DNA of 64,000 nt from Zea mays (lineage: Eukaryota; Streptophyta; Magnoliopsida; Poales; Poaceae), in the NCBI RefSeq assembly GCF_902167145.1, contig NC_050098.1:114304207-114368206 (forward strand), written 5' to 3'. A program made the position numbers and the translations under genes. Position 1 is the stretch's first letter. Every line of letters begins with the position of its first letter. The notes under the pieces were generated by a model, which was given only the letters and a program-made list of their open reading frames with translations, was not told the DNA's origin and searched no databases. This document shows positions 36,818 through 47,724 of this stretch, in pieces.

Positions 36818-39800
36818 TGTAACACCCTTGGTGTTACCAAAACTAAAATTTGAGCATGACATCATATGCATTGACATGTCATTATGTTTTTTACACTTAG
36901 AATGCATCCACTAGGCAAAAACTTCAAAACAAGTGTGATGTGATGACTTGAAGTGTTCTTAACCCTAGAATAGGGTACTTAACCAGGGGTTTGGGGTATA
37001 TGGGTGAATGTATGGCCAAATTGAGTATTACCTCAAAATTTATTTTAAATGTTCACAATAGATTAAGTTTGATGAATTTGAGTGGCACAAAAACCCTAAA
37101 GCACTCAAAACCCTAAATGGAACCCTAGAAACCCTAATTTGTGCCCTATATGGTCATTTTGATTTCTAGGCACTTTTGGACCAAAATACATATATAAAAG
37201 TGATAAAGTATCAAAAACTAAACAACTTTTGCATTGGAAGATTTTCAAGCAATGTGGAACAATTTGGACTTAATTGCAAAAGCCTCAAGAGCATCTATGT
37301 GGCTTAACTCTGAAAAATCAGTGTGATTAGGCCAAGTTTGGGGCCTTGTATTTCCTAATCCATGAAGATTTTGCCCCAAGTCATTACAATAAACTTGTAG
37401 AGCTATGTTAGTGGTACAAGTTTGATTAAGTTACTAAGCATTAGTGCTGTACAGAAATTGGAGAAAAATAGACATGAAGTTGGACTGTCAGTCAACCTTA
37501 AGACTGAATTTTGACCATCAGTGAAATTGGATGAACTTTGAGAACGATTTGCGGGGGATTTAGTGGATGATTAAGCAAGGTCTTTGTAACAAAGTTGTAG
37601 CTGGTACATTGGACAACTTTGATACATGCAGGTGAGTGAGTTGCCACACAAAAATTTGAGAACAAAGCGCTTCAATTCGCTCTATCAGAACAATTGATGA
37701 AGAACACAATGGTACAGTATCTGCAAAAGATCGCAGATGTAATGAACATTGCCGCCGGTGAACTCCACGCTGCGATCCTCGTTGGTGTTGCGATTCATGC
37801 GCTCTGGCTTGTGGATAACGGTCGACGGTGAAAAGATCTTGTGCGAGGATGACCTTAGGGCACTGTTTTGCCCTCTCGCCGTACCCACTTGCACCGGCGA
37901 CGTGGCTACGCGACCGTCGCCATCATGCCGCCGTCTAGCTTGGTTGTGACATGCCTAAAGTCATCTCGCCACTCGTCGCTAGCCGTGAAGACTCGGTAGT
38001 GACCACCGTAGACCGTAAACCAGTGAGCGCCACGTTAGCAACTCCGGTGACTCTTCCCCCTTTCTCACCACGAACGCTCCCCTGTCCAAATTCGCCCTCC
38101 TCGCGGTCGTCCTCTATAAATTGATGCCTCGGCCTGTTCCGCTAGATTGTTACAAACCCAGAGCATCCACTCTCGCTCTCGATTAGCCACCATAGCCGCA
38201 GAATTTTGTTCTTGCCCCAAATCTGTTGTCTGCGCCATCGTGAGACGCAACGTCGTGGCCAGTCACCTCCAGGTCCACCCTCGCCCTCCTTGTCCGTGTT
38301 TCAACGCCCATGCATGCTTGTGATGCTCGTCGGCTCGGCCAATTAAGCTATACCGCGCTAGATCATTAGGAACGTGTCAGAAATGTCTCAAACTTCGTGG
38401 GTGTGCGTGGACCGAGCTCTAGAACGGCGTTCGGACCAAATTGGTGATTCCTAGTGGAGCACCAAGGTTAGAATTAGGCGTAGACCGAATTAGAGCATGG
38501 ATTATTGAGTATGGTGGCCGATACAAGTTCACCGGACTGCCCACGCCGCCATCCAAAGTTGGGGACCCGGTCTTGCGAAGAAAGAATAGAGGGGCCTTAG
38601 TGCACATGTTAGAGACACAAGGGAATAGTGAATAAAGATTCTTTACGGGTTTTTTGAATCGCCGAGGACCCCTGCACAAATTCACCAGCGCGGGCGCGCT
38701 TTGCCTAGTCGTGGGCCGGATCGAGCTAGATTCAGCCCAGTACTATTCTTTTCCTTTTTCTTTTTTTACCAGACATGGAAATTTATAGGAAATTCTAGAA
38801 AAATGGTAAAATGATGGGACCAATTTTGAAAGACTCCTAAATTCATCTAGTATTTAACAAAAATAGTTCCAAGATTTTTAGTTCAAACCTGGAATTATTT
38901 AGCACTTAAAGATGCCAAAACCTAGCCTTTTAGAATTTTAGAATTAGTTTGGTAGCTCCAAAAATAATAACACTTTTTGGGTAAGTTTAGTTTGTGGCTT
39001 AAAGCCCTTGGGTAGAGTTTGACATGCTTTGGACATTGTTTGGTCCCAAACCCAATACACTAGCTTTCTAGGGTATAATTGCCTAACTCTAATAGAGTAC
39101 TAACTCAGGAAAGCCTAGTAACTAGTATGTACCGTGAAGGAAAGTTGTATTCAAGATACAACTTGGTATATTTCCATTATATACCTGCATATTCATAGCA
39201 TCACATAAGCATTCATGTATATGTATTGTTATATATAGAAAACGAAGAAGTTGTAGTCGAAGAAGAAGTTGCCCCGCAAGCTGAGAATCCCCCGGTTGAG
39301 AACAACTTCTATTTTAACATCTGTGGGACAGACCCAGAACCTCCTGCAACACAAGGCAAGCCCCGGTGCATTTACCCCTTTCCTTGTTGTTTTAAACTCT
39401 TTATCACTTGAGATGATACATTAGGTGATAGGAGTTGTGTGCTAAACAATTGCTGCATTTCCTTCCTTGGAACTTATTACCAGTCCTTGATACCTGTTTT
39501 ACTAAAAGTTTTCTGATGCTTAGCTTTGCTTTAGAGAACAAAATGTTTGTTTTAAACAAAAGATGATGCTTCATATGGGAGGGAAAGTTTTCAAAGAAAA
39601 GACTTGATGGTGAATCCATCATGGCCATGATGGGTTCGACATCTGAAAAGATGTACCTCTGTCAGATACCAAATTTTGGGTTGTAAATGATAAAGATGAG
39701 ACCGGGTGGGTGACTTGCACGAGAAGGAAGTCTCGGGGTAGTGTCTCCGTCTGAGTCAATTATGGACCGTATTGATGTAGGCTTGATGATCGAGGACCTT

Positions 39801-40787
39801 TTAACTGGCCACATGCCTCGTCATGGGTAAGCTTTGCCTTGGTCGGACCAATACCAGAAAGGCCACCACGCAATGGGAGTGGAGAGATGGCGAGAGTAGC
39901 GTGTACCCTCCGTGGCAAGAGGCTGGACGGTGGTGTATCTATGCTCTCGGTTGGCGTGAACCCATTCTGGTCTTGAGAAACCCGGTGGCGAGTTGACATA
40001 TGCAAGGGTTAAGTGCTACATATGTCATGTGGTCAGAGATCCCCAGCTGGGTATTAATCGATTCGGATCATCCTTACTTCTCGGACATGAAGACTTGGTC
40101 ATTGACTTACACGTAGCAATCCAGTGAACTCAAGAGGTGATGAAAAATGGCTAGTGTAGGCTAAGTGCCTGAACTAGGATAGAAAGAACTCCAGATACTG
40201 GTAATGACTTAACTTGATAATAAAACTGGATTTTTAAGGATCCACTATTAGTAAGCTTTTCTGCAAACAGAGTCTTCGATTCTTGATCAGCTTTACCTTG
40301 AATCCCACAAGCTAGCATATCCTTGAGAAGTCTTTTTTCCTTTATCGGGTAAGACTTGCGAAAGTACACTCCATACTCAGGGATTTTGAACCCATGTTGT
40401 TGTAGGTGATGAAACAACCGAGTTTTGCTATTTCTGCTCAAAGGTGGTGCCAAAGCAGGAGGAAATTCAGTAAACTGGTTGGCGGGAGGATGTTTTAACT
40501 CCCTGTTATGCAATAATAAGTTATGCACTCATCCACCTGGTGTTGTAATAAATACTCTCTCTATATTTTATGAATGTAAATTAAGTTATTGTAATCCGTT
40601 TTCCCTTATTCTTTACTCCGATTGTGTGTGTAATGTTTGCGTGATAGGTGAAGCGCTCTTGGGCGATATGATGAAAATACAGATGACTGAACTTGTCGAG
40701 TGATGATGCGCATCTACATGGTTGTCCTAGGTCCTTAGGACAGGGACATCTGTAGGTGGTCCTAATACCTTGGGAGGTTCCGTGACA
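36818..40787 (+). repeat. 5' LTR of element C
   Basis: The repeat is 3970 bp and pairs with 53793-57781. A TATA box (TATAAATT) lies at 38115-38122, after a GC-rich stretch. The open frame at 38441-38635 recurs in the other LTR with many amino-acid changes and is probably not a gene. A purine-rich block GAAGAAGTTGTAGTCGAAG lies near 39243. Confidence 0.92.
38115..38122 (+). promoter_or_regulatory. TATA box of the element C LTR
   Basis: TATAAATT occurs at the same position in the other LTR (55094-55101). It sits after a GC-rich stretch, where a start site for the genomic RNA is expected. Confidence 0.45.
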
Positions 40788-40789
40788 GT

Positions 40790-40801
40790 TGGTATCGGAG
40801 C
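40790..40801 (+). other. Primer binding site of element C
   Basis: TGGTATCGGAGC lies two bases after the LTR end and is complementary to initiator methionine tRNA with one common variant. Confidence 0.85.
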
Positions 40802-41123
40802 GAAGCCCGTCTCTTTGGACATTACGTAGTACTTGAAAAGAATTTTAAAACACTTACCTTGAAAATTCTTTCATTCTTATCCTACCACTTTCTGGTAGTA
40901 ACTTACCTTTTAAAAGTCAGGTAATAGAGTGCTAAATAAAGGTATATGTAGGAAATAGGGGATCAATGAAAAGTTGATCCCATGATTATTAAGTTATGCA
41001 TGCATCATGATTAAACTACACTAAATAAAATTTTCCCCTCTTATGGAGATATGGCGTGAACCAAGACCACTCAGCGCAAATCAACCAGACTACATGGTGT
41101 ACCCCGGCATTAGCTAGCCTCTA

Positions 41124-41626
41124 GGCATGAATGAAGCAGCAGTGGAAGCAATGACCCCATAGGGCATTTAGAGGCTAGAGTGGAGCGACTCAGGTCTGAA
41201 CTACGCCACGGGTGTAGGGAGCGTGCACGCGATAGCCGCCGCATTGCTAAACTATCAGCAGAAGTTACTTGCCTACAGCAGGAAATTACGGAATGCGATA
41301 CGGCCATCGACTGGGTCATAAACTCGCGCTCTTTCGCTTGGGATTGTGAAGCGAAAGCTCTAGCTCGAGTAGCAGAACTTAGCGCATCCCTGGAAAACCT
41401 GCAAGCGTATTGCAACACCCTGCATGAAGAGGTGCACGTATTGTATGACCGGCTGCACCCAAATGTGCCACCAGAAGTTGTGGCAATGGGAGCTGGACCA
41501 TCTGGAGTAGCAAATGGAGGATCTGATGGGGAGCTGGACCTTTTTGGGGCCCCTCCTTCCATGAACCTTGCAGATGAACGGTCTCCTGAAGCGGGCAGTG
41601 GAGCAGCTAAGGACGAAGAGGATTAG
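41124..41626 (+). pseudogene. Element C upstream coiled-coil ORF
   Basis: An ATG near 41128 starts a frame that soon stops. The open stretch 41180-41626 (non-ATG start, so a fragment) encodes about 148 residues. It is rich in arginine, glutamate and leucine heptads (RRIAKLSAEVTCLQQEITEC), then acidic at the end. The position before gag and the coiled-coil character suggest a leader or N-terminal part of Gag of this chromovirus family. The region 41627-41774 ends in TTCTTCCTCAG, which looks like an intron acceptor just before the gag ATG. Function is not known to me. Confidence 0.55.
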
Positions 41627-41774
41627 AGTAGTATAGTTTAAGTAATGTTCTTGTGAAAAATAGATAAGGAAGCTTGAGTTGTGTACTGAGTATGTATAAT
41701 TATTATAGTTCAGCAATGTAATAAAGATGGTGTGTGTTTGGCATGTAATAATTCAGGATGTTTTTCTTCCTCAG

Positions 41775-42599
41775 ATGCCATCGCGAACTTGTGCTCATGA
41801 TGGGGTGGGAACTTCCCGCGGCGGGGAGGACACTCCCAACCCGCCACATGTACCTCCTACACTGGCTGAGGCTATCACTACCTTGGTCAAAGCTACCGCC
41901 GACAACACGCGCTTCCTGCGTGAAATGGCGGGAAATCAATTTCAGCAACACGGAGGAAGAGGTCAACCTCAGGGACCACGAGACACCACATATCTAGAGT
42001 TCTTCGAGACCCATCCACCGCTCTTTGTCAAGGCGCAGGAACCCCTAGAAGTTGATGAATGGGTGTGGGTGATGGAACAAAAGTTCGGGCTGATCCGATG
42101 CACCGAGACATAGAAGCCCCTATTTGCAACACAACAGTTGAGAGGCCATGCCAGCACCTAGTGGGCAAACTTTTCCGCCATTCAACCTGTGGGACATCAG
42201 GTCACATGGTAAGAGTTCAAACTGGCATTTAGGGAACATTATGTTCCGGAAGGAGTGCTACAGATGAAGCTGAAAGAATTCATACGTCTAAAGCACGGGG
42301 TAGCTTCTGTGATGCAGTATCTCAACAAATTTAATCACCTCTCCCAATACGCTATCGACAAAGTGGATACAGACTTGAAAAAGAAGAATTGCTTCATGAG
42401 GGGATTAAATGACAGACTCCAGCACAAAATGGCTACGTGTCTAGACCTTACATATAACAGGGCTGTCAGCACAACACTGTTAGTTGAAGCCAAAAATGCG
42501 GGACAAGGAAAGTCAAAAGGATATGCGGGTGAAAGATCAACTGAGGGACCTGAAAAGAGGACAAGGTTGGTAATCCAACCTTTCAATTCAAATCGTTCC
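41775..42599 (+). pseudogene. Element C Gag, N-terminal and central part
   Basis: The ATG at 41775 gives MPSRTCAHDGVGTSRGG. A retrotransposon-gag domain follows, with LEFFETHPPLF, EWVWVMEQKFGL, FREHYVPEGVLQMKLKEF and GLNDRLQHKMATC. Stops at about 42111 (TAG where glutamine is usual), 42160 and 42211 break it. Element D is inserted right after GTTCC at 42595-42599. The rest of Gag resumes at 49959. Confidence 0.88.
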
Positions 42600-43241
42600 T
42601 GTTGTGGACTTGTTCTCAAGTGCTAAGAGTTAAGAACAAGGCAACATAGAAAATGTTAATCGTTAAAGTCCTTCGTCCTCCGAAGCATTATTTCCCTTAG
42701 GATATAATGGTTTACGGACGAAGGTTATGAAGGACGTACCTTCATAAATTCATTAAACAATGACGAAGGAGAAAGTGTAAAGGATATAAAAGACAATATG
42801 AACGATTATTTATTATTATCAAGCATAAACGGAAATATTATTGAATTACAAGTGTACCTTTAGTCGAGAAGGGATGACAATACAAGCGTGACGCAAAAAG
42901 TGAATGCCAAGTCAGCGTGAACAGTACGGGGATACTGTTCACCTATTTATAGACACGGGACACAGCCCTTACAAAATTACATTCATGCCCTTTACATTTG
43001 ATAATAACTCTATAGTAGTCTATCGAGGTCTGAATAGCCTTTTCATCTTTAAGTCGGTTCCACTCTTTGCTGTCGCGCCGAAGCTTTCCTGCTCGCACCT
43101 TCGGCTCTGTGTCAACCTTCGTATTATTCCGGTCTATTGCAATGCTGACTTTAGTCCGAGGATACCTGTTCACACATTGTACTACAGAAGAACTGTTAAA
43201 TCCTGTTTTTGAGGACCTTCGGACGCCGAAGGTCCCCAACA
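42600..43241 (-). repeat. 3' LTR of element D (left copy)
   Basis: The repeat is 642 bp. On minus it begins TGTTGGGGACCTTCGG and ends GTCCACAACA. It contains a perfect hairpin at 43213-43235 and a minus-strand TATA (CTATAAATAG) at 42943-42952. It differs from the right copy at 43146 (T against C at 49863). Confidence 0.95.
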
Positions 43242-43260
43242 GTAGCCCCTCGCAATATTA
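43242..43260 (-). other. Polypurine tract of element D
   Basis: On the minus strand the bases next to the LTR read GCGAGGGGCTAC. The D-like LTR at the right edge of the window has CTACGAGGGCTAC at the same place. Confidence 0.65.
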
Positions 43261-43397
43261 ATTTGTTCGAAATAATAAATTTAGATTGCGATATGGACGA
43301 AGGCTTTACGCCGAAGGTCCGAAAAAACACCTTCCCTTTGCTAGAATAGCAACATTCAATGACAAGTGGGGTCTTTCAGCTTTCAACGCACCGAGCG

Positions 43398-43405
43398 TAT
43401 AAATA
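43398..43405 (+). promoter_or_regulatory. TATA box of the antisense gene in D
   Basis: TATAAATA lies in a GC-mixed context about 150 bp before the ATG at 43548. It is outside the LTR, so it would give the antisense gene its own promoter. The conserved motif GGTCCGAAAAAACACCTTCC lies about 60 bp upstream. Confidence 0.65.
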
Positions 43406-45664
43406 CGGCCATACCGCAAACTCATTTTGCACGCTTTCTGGCCAACCACTCCCGCTCACTCAATTTTTAGCTCTTGTGCACTGTGATTTGCTAAGCTTTT
43501 AGCTTTGAAGCTTCGGATTTGAAAACAGTTTTTTAGTGTTTCCGAAGATGTCTGAAGCTGCTAAGAAGGCTGCTGCTGAGATGAAGCTGAGTCTTGATGA
43601 AGAGAAGAACTTAGGGTTTCTTATAGCGATGTCGAAGACCAACACAGAAAAAATCACCAAGGAGATTTTGGAAGGTCTGTCTGAAGATACTGGTGACAGT
43701 GAAAGTTATGATGTGGACAGCGGTGGCGAAGACTCCGAAGATCGTCCCTGGCGACCAAGCCATTCAGTTTATGGTAAATCAACTATCAAAGAGAATCATC
43801 TTGTTAATATGAGAGGAAGGTATTTCCGGGATCTGTCCGTTGCGAGGGCCGACGAAGGGGAGAAGACTTGCCCACACCCCGAAGAGAATGAAGTCGTAGT
43901 GTTCCGAAGCTTTTTAAAGGCTGGGCTGCGATTTCCCTTGAGCAGCTTCGTCGTGGAGGTGCTGAAAATTTTCGAAGTCTACCTTCACCAACTTACCCCG
44001 AGGCAATCATAAGGCTGAACATATTCGTGTGGGCCGTGCGAAGCCAAGGTCTGAAGCCTGATGCAAAAAGTTTCTGCAATATGCACGAATTATCATACGA
44101 GACAATACCTTGGGGTAAGGAACAGTATCACAATAACTTTGGCTGTTACAATTTTGTTTCTCGGTCTGGGTCAAGCTGCCCCGTGCCAACTTTTCGGAAG
44201 AGATGGCCCAGCGGCTGGATGACAGAATGGTTCTATGTAAAAAATGATCTGAAAGTACGAGAAGACATCAAAGGTATAATTATGCGTCCTATTTGGCAAA
44301 GCTTCGGCCTTCGCAGGCCGAAGGTTGAAATGAATGAAGCTGCCGAAGAATGCCAGAGAGCCTTCAGCGTTGTCTGCTCTTTTATAGGAACAAGGGACTT
44401 AGTACAAGAGCATATCGCCTTCAGGGTGTGGCCGCTTGCAGAGAAATGGGAAATGCCACAAGAAACCATAAAAGAGGCCGACGAAGGTGGACTTATCAGA
44501 TTTAAGTACACTTTTAAGTTTGGAGATAAATTTATTGAGCCGGATGATGAGTGGTTAAAAAGCATTGACAATTTAAGTGATGAGCTGCTTGGGACCTACT
44601 CGAAGGCCGAAGATACTGCAATGTCAGCAGCCTTCGGAGGCCGAAAAAAGAAGAGGCTGAATCGGGTATTTGATGCCATCGGGTTTGCCTACCCTGACTA
44701 TTGCTATCCCATTCGAAGGCAGAAGAGAAAAATCACAACCTCTGCAAAAGAAGAAGCTGCAGCTGCTCCTAGCGAGCCAGAACCAAAAAGGAAGAAGATA
44801 AAGGTTCTTACGCATCGGCCGAGCTATATTGAACCAGCTTCGGTGCCTGAGTTTACCGGAGAAACTTCTTCGGCATCCGAAGCTGAAAAACCAACCGAGC
44901 CAACTTTACTGCCAGAAGTCGCAGAAACGGCCGAAGTGCCAATAAAGTCAAAATTGGAACAATCAGAAATTTTGTTATCAGGAACGAAAGAGAAGGCCGA
45001 AGCGCCGTCCACAGAAAAAATGGAAGAGATGAAGGAAGCAACTGAGGGCTCCAAAACATCAGAAGTTTTGAGTCCTGCAGCAAACATTGGGACAGCAAAA
45101 AATGAAAAAGTGCCAGCCGTAACTCCGAAAAGAAAGAGAATGGCTAATGTGCTAGATGTACTGGAAACAATCAAATCTTCAAGCACACCTCCGAAGAAGG
45201 CTGCTGTCACTCCTGAAACAGCAATTGAAATTCCTGGTTCTACAGCTCCAGAGCAAGAGATTGAAGCCGAAGCTGGGCCCTCAGAGCCCACAAAGGTAAA
45301 ACCCTTGGAAAGTGAGGCAGAAAAAATAACAAAGCCAACTTCTGTTGAAGAAACCGGTGTTGTTGCCCCCGAAGCATCCCCCAAAATTCGTGATTATATT
45401 TTCCGTCATACTTCGGGGAAAAAATTATCAGAAAAAGAAGAACAAGAGGCCCAGCACTATGCCCAAAAACTGAAATATCCAAAGGGGGCGTTAATATTTA
45501 ATGGCAGTGGAGAAGAAGACTTCTTGTATTGTCTTCCCGACAGCAAGGAGATTTCTGTCTGCCGGGAGATGAGCAAGAGCTTCGGATTCCCGACTTTAGA
45601 AGACGGGCTCTCAGTGCTATCGAAGAACGATCTGGCCGACAGCCTGGCTTACAATAGCTTAAAG

Positions 45665-45736
45665 GTACGATACATGAAATCCTTGTATTTTTCCGTTCGT
45701 TTAAACATATTGACACACACATATTTCTCTTTGCAG
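45665..45736 (+). other. In-frame 72-bp intron of the D antisense gene
   Basis: The intron begins GTACGATACATG and ends TTTCTCTTTGCAG with a T-rich stretch before the acceptor. It has no stop and a length divisible by three, so an unspliced message stays open and adds 24 hydrophobic residues. T-richness unlike the flanking coding DNA supports an intron. Confidence 0.7.
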
Positions 45737-46529
45737 GGCTTGATACTTAGCAATGCTCTCAGAGCACAGAAAGATGCTGAAGACGAAGGGTGTACTATAG
45801 CCCTGAGCAACCTTCGTTCCGAAGTAATTGAACTGAGGAACGAAGGTCTCGAAAAAGATAAAATATTACACTCATTGATAAATAAAATAAAGGAAGACGA
45901 AGCTATTTTTAAAGTTCAAGCTGAAGCTCAGAAGCGCGAAATTGAAGATCTTCGGAAACAACTGGCCAGAGCTAAGGAAGAACGCATACTTGAAGAAACA
46001 AAGCGTGAACTCAGCGATCAATGGGCAGATCACCTAGAAGTGACTGTTGAAAAGCTTCGTTCGTCCAAAAAAAGATGCTATGACAAATCTATAGATTGTG
46101 TTAAGAAACTAAAGGCTAGCTTCGCCAAGGTCGGCGCATTCTCAAGTGAGGAAAACTTTTCGAGAGGCAATCCCGAAGGTGTCATTGAATGGATCAACCA
46201 CGAAGCTGATGCCTTCGAAGAAATTTTAAATAGCCGAGGAGATATATGCGCCTTCTCTGGTGCCAGAGGGATTGCCACCATCTTGGAGAAGAAAGGCTGC
46301 GAACATGTAAAAATTTTAGCACAATCCGAAGCTGCTTTGTCCTTTGAAGATGCAAAAGATCCTTCGGCCGAAGCTAGTATAATTGGTGGAAAATTTTTTA
46401 CCGATATCTGGGATAATGGTGGCCGAGAAATGGCCGGAGAAATTGTTCGAAGAAGTGAAAAGGGCATTCACGATGCTAGAGAAGTAGCTAAGGCTGCTGA
46501 AAAGAGCGCAGAGGCCGAAGGTCAATTAG

Positions 46530-46625
46530 GTATTAAATAATAGTTTTTATCGTGTTGTAATCTTAGGTTTTAAGATTTGTTTGCGATTTGTAATAGCAAT
46601 GTAGCCGTGTCCTGTCCTTCCTCAG
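46530..46625 (+). other. Second intron of the D antisense gene
   Basis: The donor is TTAG|GTATTA and the acceptor TTCCTCAG|AT. Joining keeps the frame and replaces an immediate stop (near 46538) with a 44-residue conserved-looking acidic tail. Confidence 0.65.
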
Positions 46626-46759
46626 ATCCTACTGAAGTATCTCCGGAAGCTCGGCCTAGGGGTGACGATGAGATCAAAAAGATGGCTGAAGCTATTTTGG
46701 ATGAAGTTGTCGATCGACTGTTGAACGAAGCTGCAGAAGTGGTACTTAGGGAAGACTAA

Positions 46760-47724
46760 ATGCTATTGTAAAAACATTTTAAATGTAACATGTGTAATAT
46801 CTTGTAATCCTGTATGTAATATATTTGTTTTATTTTTCTTTGTGGTTCAATTCTTTACGATGCATGAAACTTTACGTACGTACCGTTTTTGAGTCTTTGG
46901 CGAAAAAACACCTTCCCTTCTTTTCATGCTTCGTGAAGAAGAATTACCATTTATCACAACAATATCCGAAGTATCCTGAAAAGTGTTGAAGCTTCGTAGA
47001 AACATTCTTCAAGGCTATACTTCAGAGATCAATATTGTTTCTCCTTGTGACTTGGCATGATTTGCCCCTTTTTCAAAGCGTTTTCCCGAAGATTGATATC
47101 ATATCTCTTTCTTATGCCACATGCAGTATGATGTATGATGCTTATGTTATGCAAAGATGATGTGATGATGTTATGCTATGTAAGGTGATATTCCGAAGGT
47201 ACACGCATGTCTGCGCGATAAAACACATAATCTTTTTGTGAATCAGCGTTGACTTTTCGCTGTAAGCCTCCCTTAGGAGCTTCTTCGCCTTTTACTTCAG
47301 CGGAATCAGCGTTGACTTTTCGCTGTAAGCTCTGCATCCCCTTAGGAACGACTTTGGAGCTTCTTCGCCTTTTACTTAGGCGGTATCAGCGTTGACTTTT
47401 CGCTGTATGCTCTGCATTCCTTTTGGAACGACTTTGGAGCAGAAAACTTACACTGCGCTCCCTTCGGAGCGGCTTTTTGTAACTTCGTCAAACTTACTCT
47501 GCGTTCGTTAGAACGACTTTTTGTTGCTTCGAAGAATTTTTGATAGTTCGAAGGTCCTTCTTATTATCACAAGACTTTGAACTTCGATCAATTTAAGCCT
47601 GTGGAGAAAACAACATATTTTTCTGTAGGAATCAACGAAACTAATTACACGAAACCTAAACAATGTCCTTTATTACAGAAAATAAAACTGAATGAAAAAG
47701 ATTGCTATTAAGGTAGGATATTCG
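46760..47724. other. Spacer between the two convergent genes of D
   Basis: No gene is visible. It contains GGCGAAAAAACACCTTCCC at 46899-46917, a variant of the motif near the left LTR, and imperfect tandem repeats at 47241-47440. The 3' ends of the antisense gene and of gag face each other across it, so it should hold both polyadenylation regions. Confidence 0.7.
47241..47440. repeat. Imperfect tandem repeat in D
   Basis: Three units of 63, 80 and about 57 bp begin with AATCAGCGTTGACTTTTCGC (third unit TATCAGC) and include TTCTTCGCCTTTTACTT. Decayed unit pieces (GGAACGACTTT, CTTCGTC) continue to about 47540. Confidence 0.8.

Larger units (their letters stand above)
43548..46759 (+). pseudogene. 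Large spliced antisense gene of D, gypsy-type transposon domain family, one frameshift
   Basis: The start ATG at 43548 gives MSEAAKKAAAEMKLS. Exons 43548-45664, 45737-46529 and 46626-46759 fit one frame except for one missing base at about 43998-44000; the length then corresponds to about 1014 residues. The 72-bp and 96-bp introns have GT and AG ends. The N-terminal third resembles the plant putative gypsy-type transposon domain (Transposase_28): GRYFRDLSVARADEGEKTC, RKRWPSGWMTEWFYVKND. The middle is proline-, glutamate- and lysine-rich with a basic PEPKRKKIK. The C-terminal third is a long coiled coil, ending EVVDRLLNEAAEVVLRED. It is antisense to the element's genomic RNA. Role unknown; a nuclear DNA- or chromatin-binding protein is only a guess. 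Confidence 0.75.

Noticed and set aside
38441..38635. A 64-codon frame found in both LTRs of C (also 55421-55618)
   Set aside because: It is present twice only because the LTR is. It begins at GTG in non-coding LTR sequence and its second half is poorly conserved.
42904..43212. A 102-codon frame in both D LTRs
   Set aside because: The LTRs are almost identical, so conservation means nothing, and it is antisense to the element's transcript.
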